From Paramarasmius palmivorus (lineage: Eukaryota > Basidiomycota > Agaricomycetes > Agaricales > Marasmiaceae), in assembly GCA_037176845.1 (NCBI GenBank), contig JAYKXP010000018.1, positions 248,001 to 312,000 of the forward strand: a stretch of DNA of 64,000 bases, read 5' to 3'. Every line of letters begins with the position of its first letter. Position 1 is the stretch's first letter. Below are positions 58,198 through 64,000 of the stretch, piece by piece. The translations under genes were made by a program, and so were the position numbers. Under the pieces are notes generated by a model. That model searched no databases. It saw only the letters and a list, made by a program, of their open reading frames with translations, and was not told the DNA's origin.

Positions 58198-59130
58198 ATT
58201 TGGGGCGTGGTTCGCTTTGTTTTGATCTTTTTCTTCGCTGTCTTCTAGAACCCTTATATAGACCGCTTGTTGAATCTTTCGCTTTACTTTAAATAGTTAT
58301 CGATGTAAATGATATCCAGAGCTCTTTTCATTTCAACGTTAGGACTCGAATACTTGAACTTGGGTGTTTGATTTTTTACTGGGTCCCAATACTGAAGTAC
58401 TGATAGTTCACTTTCAACTTGAATTTGGCATGGCGGCATGCTTTTGGGACGAACAGCAGCGGGCCGTACAAGGCCGTACATAATAGACTTGAGCCTAGGC
58501 CTTCGATGCCGTCACCACAACTCGTTGATTCACCAACTCTTACATTCTACCACCAGCCATCATTGAACCCCACTTGTAGAAGAATGCTCTGGTGTCACTG
58601 GAAGGGAGTACTCTTCCGTCTCGGCTCATTATCTTTGTTCAAAGTACGGAACCATTGTAAGTTTCTATTGACTCGTTGCGGTTGAACATTCAAGACTACC
58701 AAATGACCGCATGTCTTACGGAAACGATCGCCCTTCCCTGGATGTTCTCCATGCTCCTTCGGATATCTTCGATATGGAAAGTGGCTGGCACAGCTTTTGG
58801 GAACTCCTTTTGACCTTGAGGTTATCCATTGAAAACATTTACGATAAGTGCTTTCACTTGTTTTCCAAGGGCGCGTGTCTTGATCTTGATGCTTGACTAT
58901 GCAGGATAGACGTTACCTAACCAACACGCGTGCTTGTATAATAAATGACAGGCCGACGGCCTCTGTATGAGGAATGTAGCGCTGTCATCAACCCCCACAG
59001 TTCAGGAAAGGATCCCTACCAACGTAACATTCCGATCTGACCTCCGTTTTACGGCAATACCGTTTGGAATCGTTATTCTGCCAAAGCAACTCTTAGCCAC
59101 GTTTGTCTGGTAAGACCATGGTTGTTTCCC
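58198..59130. other. Intergenic region
   Basis: About 930 bp between convergent genes. The plus-strand frame 58711-58896 (MSYGNDRPSLDVLHAPSDIF...) is short and isolated, with no splice partner, so it is not called. No repeats were noticed. Confidence 0.4.
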
Positions 59131-59742
59131 TCATATGTCGCTTTGCCAAATACGTCCAAGAACACTCTTGTCTTGAAAAGAAGGATAGTTACGTCCTGTG
59201 AGTTGATGGTCTTGTGCCGCTAAGCGACATACACTAACCTCTATTGTGCATTTGGCCCCTAAAGATTGTATCCTTTCGCAAGAACAAATTATCGGCAAGG
59301 TCTGCTGCCCAAACAGTAACCCCGTCAAAGATTTCAGCCTGGTCCCGAATTCCTTTGGATGAATGGCCGAGTTTGAAGTGACAAATTTGGTTTGGTGCTG
59401 TGTTTGCTGTAAATATATCTGCGCCTTCAGTCTCTATCCAAGACCTGGAGAACTCAGGCCAGTGCTTTCGGTTGCGACGTGACGGCACCACTCGGTGAGT
59501 AGGCACGTATACACCTACATGCTACCTTCTGCAATACCGCCTTTGTCCAGAGATCCCGATCCTGGATCAATGAAAAACCTGCAGGGAGGATATATTGATG
59601 CGTGCAAAATCACTGGGTAGCGGATGAACTCTGCTTACTGACTCCAGTCGCCAGAACACGCACTGCCTGATGGTTTGTGGCGGTAATTCGGGCGTATTGA
59701 GTCCAGGGGTGCCTCAGCGCTCCCAGAACTTCTAATACTCAT
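59131..59742 (-). CDS. Small hypothetical protein, four exons
   Basis: Hand-built model of about 155 residues. The start is MSIRSSGSAEAPLDSIRPNY. Exon 2 gives QFFIDPGSGSLDKG. Exon 3 is the long one, HWPEFSRSWIETEGADIFTA then CHFKLGHSSKGIRDQAEIFD and TVWAADLADNLFLRKDTIFR. After an intron beginning GTTAGT, the last exon gives GRNYPSFQDKSVLGRIWQSD, then I and stop. Each junction has GT and AG ends and keeps frame. The second intron is 48 nt and uses a less favoured acceptor. No family is recognised. The residue composition is protein-like (Trp, Phe and charged residues in register), which an accidental frame rarely shows. Confidence 0.4.
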
Positions 59743-60741
59743 TGTGGCGAATTCCATGCATTTCGAATCACCATTTATCACGATCAGAGATCGGGAACTC
59801 TATGTGGACCCTAAAGGGTTCCTAAAAAAAATTTTTTTGATTCCTTCTTGTGAGCCTTTCCTCGCTCGTTACCATTCATTGCTAACATGCTAATTCCAAG
59901 CAGACACCGCATTGGTATTCAATGATTCGTTACCAATTTTTTTATCGCGCGGGATTCAATGCCCTTGGCGAGGTCAACCCTTTCCTAACTCTTCCCGGAT
60001 CCTAAAGGACTTTGCATGGGAGAAGCACCGCAGTATGTCAGTATGTCATACCCCGGCAGTGTATTACGCCAAAGTCTGCTACATAGTGCCTAGCGACGAG
60101 TTTGGACTGGGATATCGGTGACACCGTTTTTCTGTGGGTGTCTATGTACTCTCAAGAGCGGCGGCAGGCTTCTAATTCTCATATGACTCTTTTACATGAC
60201 AATGAATGACAGAGAATGACCCTGATTGTAAGTATTGGATATTCCCCTGCAGTGTGTTGAGATGACGAGACGTACTAGGTCAATCCACCTTCTCTTTGTA
60301 TCTCGGCGACAATTGCCATAATCAGGGCACGGAACACGCCATCATGTGAGCCTTTTTTTATCTTCTCGCGGAGATTCCCAGCTTACACTCTGACATTCTT
60401 CGTAAATAGATACCCACACGCATCCTCTGCAACCCTTACTACCTCTTTGCCACTTCTCCTGTATCTGCCATTTGTTACATATATCCTATATTACTCTTGG
60501 GTGGCGGCGTCTTTCTTGAAACGCATAGTGCTGCAAACGCGTATAGTCGCGTCTTTTTGGCAGGTAAGTCAGTATTACTATTATCGCAGCGGAAGACTGA
60601 ATCTTTCTTGTAGTGTCGACACTACTTTCTTTACTTCATCAAAGGCACGTATGATCCACAGTCGATGATTCTTTCATCTCAGTTTTCACTGTCTTATTCC
60701 AGACTTATACGAGTCTTCAATCCAACTTCTTGGGATCATCG
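59743..60741. other. Divergent intergenic region
   Basis: About 1 kb upstream of the PUF gene and of the small hypothetical gene. It contains an A/T run (CTAAAAAAAATTTTTTTGA near 59822). An acceptor-like TTATTCCAG at about 60694-60702 suggests a 5' untranslated exon of the PUF gene upstream of it. No coding frame is supported. Confidence 0.45.
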
Positions 60742-63214
60742 ATGGCCGCAATCATGCACACAAACTATCTAGATGAAGGTGTATCAACCCTGGACCTGTC
60801 TATGATGGTAATAAGTCAATCGTCTACCATGCCTTCATCTGCATAGTTAATCACTTCTGCAGAATATACATGATTCGCTCCCCGAAACACCTTTGGTGTC
60901 GGCCGTAGAAATTGGAAATGCAGCGGATTTCTTCACCTACGACAGAGGTGGAATTCTTACTAGGGTTCCTTCTCCACAACCGCTTCGCGAGGACGATATC
61001 TGCTTGTCTGCTCCAGCTAGGCTAATTCCTTTGCCGGAGCTCGCCGATTGTGACGATCGCTGGTTCGAGCAAGATGCCTTCGACGTGGATGACGATGCTT
61101 CTACGGAGTCCGATTCCGAAAGCGTGTTATTCTGGTTAGGTGACCCTCAATTGCCGACACACTCTTACGCAGCCCAGGTCAATTCGGATGTTCACCCTCA
61201 CCGTTCCACAGGGCAGTCTTTTGGGCACCCCACAGATCACGGAGAGCCTTCTATGCCCTTCGCTGAAACCTGCTATACTCGTGTTTTTCCTGACCATCAC
61301 GATTATGCTGGCATGAACACACTTACCACTCATGATGAGTCGAGTTTCGTATCGGTTCCCCCTGGAAATTCAGCGGCAACCCAGCTTCCCCATCCACCTC
61401 CGGCATATTATGAGCCGCCTTACATGTATCCTCAACCATTCTTTCACCCTGCGCCTATTGCATATCCGGTGGCGGATGAATATCTGCACCAGTCGGAGGT
61501 GGTCAATGTTCCAAGTTTTGCTTCTTATTCAACACCCGACAATCCAACATCGACATTTGACGAAGCTCGCCAAACTTGGCCCATGCCACAGCAGCAACCA
61601 GTCCTCGATCCGAATCTCGGAAACATTAGTAATGTCAGTTCTGTTCTTCAACTATTGCGTTGGATCTAATCTCCGTATGTAGGACGTGAACTTGTACATG
61701 CAGCAAACACAACCGAGTATTGGGTCCCGGTCAACCGCACTGTACGCCTCAACACTGTCCGGTGAGGAGGATTTGTGGAGCGATGTATTCCTCGCTTTCG
61801 AGAGAGATCAAGGGCGGGGCTGGATGCTCAAAGTAAGAACCCCTAAATTCCAAGCATCATTCATGCTAACACCACTTCTCAGGATATCCGTGGACACGTA
61901 GTCGAATTCTGCGGTAGCCAGAGAGGCTCACGCTTCATTCAATGTGAACTGGACCGGTCGGGGCTGATTGGCAAGCAATTCGTTTTCAACGAAATCTACC
62001 CGGATTCTGCCTTGCAATTGATTCAGGACGTGTTCGGCAACTATGTGAGTGTATCCTATCTACATATCGCAAACTTCTTGTGGTTTATCCTGATCTTATT
62101 CTCAGGTTGTCCAAAAGTTGTTTGAGCATGGTACTCAGCGACAAAGAGCATTATTGGCCAGCCTTGTGGCTAAGCACATCTTCGCACTGTCCACCAACTA
62201 TTACGGCTGTCGCGTGGTACAAGCTGTGAGTGATTAACCTTTCCAATAATTCCCTTCATGACGTTCTGTTAAGGCAATCGATTTTCTCCTTCCGGATCAG
62301 CGACTCCTCTTCTTGCGAAAACTAGAACCATTCATGTTGGTTTGCATCAGACACCCAAACGCAAATCACGTATGTGCATCCTTTTTCTTTCATCGCGAAG
62401 TCTAATGATCTTCGCAGGTTGTTCAAAAGTTAATGGAAACTGTACCTCCAAATGACCTCAAGTTCATTAGTCGGCTGCAACATAGTGTCCTGGACTTGGC
62501 GGTGAATTTCTTTGGGGGCCGTGTCCTGCAGAAATCTCTGGACTCCCTTCCCTACATGCTTAACGAGCCGCTATTAGAAGCGATCCGGGATAATGCTGCT
62601 CGACTGATGATAAACAGATACGGCGTAAGTGGCTATTCACGAACTCTGATAAAATACATGCTCATGGACACTTATGTGCAAAGAACTATGTGGTTCAACT
62701 TCTCCTTGAGCGCGGAACACCATACGACATTCAGGTGATCGCTGAAAACACCTTTGGCTCCTTTGTTGACCTAGCTCGACACAAGTACGCATCTAACGCA
62801 TGCGAAAAGCTGCTGCTGGTGGCGGACCCTGCAACTAGGCGCATCCTCGTAGACGAAATTTTGACCGAGTACACTGGAGTACCATATCAGCCCCTTACTG
62901 CCATGATGAGCAATGGCTACGGAAGTGAGTATTGAGTCGCCCGATGCAGCCCATAATTGATTTAGGTTTCTAGATTATGTACTACAGCAAGCTATACAGG
63001 TCGCCGACTCAGATCAACGTGCTGTCCTAGTCACGCGAGTCCGTTTACAACTACCCTATTTGCGCCAGCTCGACTGGATGCCACCCGAAGAACTAGCAGC
63101 TTTCCGGCGACATTTATTCGCAGGTTTGTTGATGAAATTGCTTGACCTGTGATCTTTATTGACAAAGAATTGTCTCCAGTGCAACGCTTGGTTGATATGT
63201 ATAACGAGTCTTGA
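60742..63214 (+). CDS. Pumilio (PUF) RNA-binding protein
   Basis: About ten exons encode around 670 residues. The start MAAIMHTNYLDEGVSTLDLS was chosen because exon 1 (60742-60807) splices in frame to NIHDSLPETPLVSAVEIG; the later frame alone has no ATG. The N-terminal 270 residues are disordered, acidic and then Pro/Tyr-rich. Eight PUF repeats follow, with base-reading helices at GSRFIQCELD, FGNYVVQKLF, YGCRVVQAI, NANHVVQKLM, FGGRVLQKSL, YGNYVVQLLL, ASNACEKLLL and YGNYVLQQAI. The last needs the acceptor TTTCTAG after GTGAGT. By the PUF code these suggest a UGUA-type site in mRNA 3' untranslated regions; such proteins recruit deadenylases and repress or decay mRNAs. It ends VQRLVDMYNES. The repeat count and order are complete. 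Confidence 0.92.
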
Positions 63215-63550
63215 TTCTTGAAGCTTGAAGCTTCAGTTGCAGGTTCATTTTTACTTTTATTTTGTACATGTCTCATATGTCGCGTCGTAAATACATAGCG
63301 AGGACCTAGTTATCATGCAACAGCTAGATCTACATTTCTGGACCTTGATTGCGTTCGATAGCTCTTCCCGAAAGGTCCGCGCTGTTCGGTCCGACAGTAC
63401 CGATGAATTGAACCATTGACACAATCGGCACTTGCTCTTGACACGCAATGTTGCAACTTGTCTGCTCGTTATCTGCAACACTATTCGAACAAGTAAGGTA
63501 ATTCTTTGATTATAACAAGCAAGATATCCTTGTTCTGACAAGCTCTACAG
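63215..63550. other. Intergenic region
   Basis: About 335 bp between the PUF stop codon and the first visible exon of the next gene. It should hold the PUF 3' untranslated region. A minus-strand frame (63257-63541) looks like a shadow with no domain. Further upstream exons of the next gene may lie here but were not identified. Confidence 0.4.
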
Positions 63551-64000
63551 AACAGAACTACTTGCGGACAACGTGACTGCCAATCCTTATGTAGACGTGG
63601 CAAACGCTTTCAATACTTCCTTCTCTGCATTTCCTAAAACGTTGGAGGCGATACCAGGCTCACCTTCGCGAGACGTGGTCTCGGACTTTAGCGCAGCTGT
63701 CTGGCCGGCATGCCGCAATACCCCTCAAGATAAACTGATCAACCAGATGCCGTTGAAAACAAGTCAACGCAAGAGCCAGAGCTTGGACATAAGGATGACG
63801 AACCTGGTACCATATAAGTGCACAAAGACTTCAGTAAGTACTTACATAGTCATTCCGGAACTGGTGTTAGATTAAATCGAGGGACAGTTGCAGCAGCGTT
63901 TAGCGCCGTTGGACATTCCTCAAACCAGCATGTCAACCTCTCGAGTCTCTCGTCCACCAGTGAGTCAGGGAACTTGTAGTCCAATGGTCATAGTTCAGAG
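63551..64000 (+). CDS. Partial multi-exon gene at the window edge
   Basis: An acceptor (CTCTACAG, ending 63550) opens an exon reading TELLADNVTANPYVDVANAF through PYKCTKTS. The donor GTAAGT starts at 63834. After an intron ending GTTGCAG (63893) the frame continues QRLAPLDIPQTSMSTSRVSR then PP, with another donor GTGAGT at 63960. Both junctions preserve frame, which supports a real gene running off the right edge. No domain is visible in these 116 residues, and the start codon is upstream or absent from view. Confidence 0.5.

Noticed and set aside
59820..59842. A-run followed by T-run resembling a terminator or poly(A) scar
   Set aside because: Short A/T runs are common in this intergenic DNA; there is no adjacent element, target duplication or hairpin of note.

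Overview
The window is eukaryotic nuclear DNA from a filamentous basidiomycete, most likely an agaricomycete mushroom. Genes are compact and broken by many 45-70 bp GT...AG introns. The gene set includes a type-3-copper tyrosinase, F-box proteins with a Cys-rich segment after the F-box, secreted peptidases and long disordered regulators. I cannot name a species. No rRNA, credible tRNA, CRISPR array or intact transposon was seen.

Layout. 0-2.6 kb: no convincing gene. 2.6-9.1 kb (minus): SUMO, an alpha/beta hydrolase whose catalytic serine sits in an 11-nt microexon, and a roughly 1,240-residue BAR-like/disordered protein. 9.7-12.1 kb (plus): a cyclin-fold protein and a small coiled-coil protein. 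12.5-13.6 kb (minus): a RING protein with a C-terminal membrane anchor. 15.7-20.85 kb (plus): a decaying tandem array of F-box genes (short copy, full copy, wrecked copy). 21.0-25.6 kb (minus): tyrosinase and a secreted M28 aminopeptidase. 26.9-29.2 kb (plus): a weakly cyclin-like protein with a proline-rich tail. 29.9-33.9 kb (minus): a four-pass membrane protein with a very long disordered tail. 35.9-38.2 kb (minus): a nuclear-type protein with an internally duplicated cysteine module. 38.7-39.6 kb (minus): a class I methyltransferase.

40.7-52.0 kb is the most distinctive region. It holds three tandem, apparently intact copies of a secreted alpha/beta hydrolase with a TAP-like C-terminal domain, embedded in repeat units that also carry about 2 kb of duplicated spacer. 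The copies are mosaic, which suggests gene conversion or unequal exchange. 52.2-64 kb holds two unrecognised multi-exon genes in divergent orientation, a single-exon F-box gene, a small hypothetical gene, a Pumilio (PUF) protein and the start of a further gene.

The genes do not form an obvious pathway. Secreted proteolysis is a theme (M28 aminopeptidase plus three TAP-type hydrolases). Ubiquitin/SUMO components (SUMO, RING, F-box) are scattered through the window. Most CDS models were assembled by hand from splice signals and family motifs; intron edges are exact only where stated.
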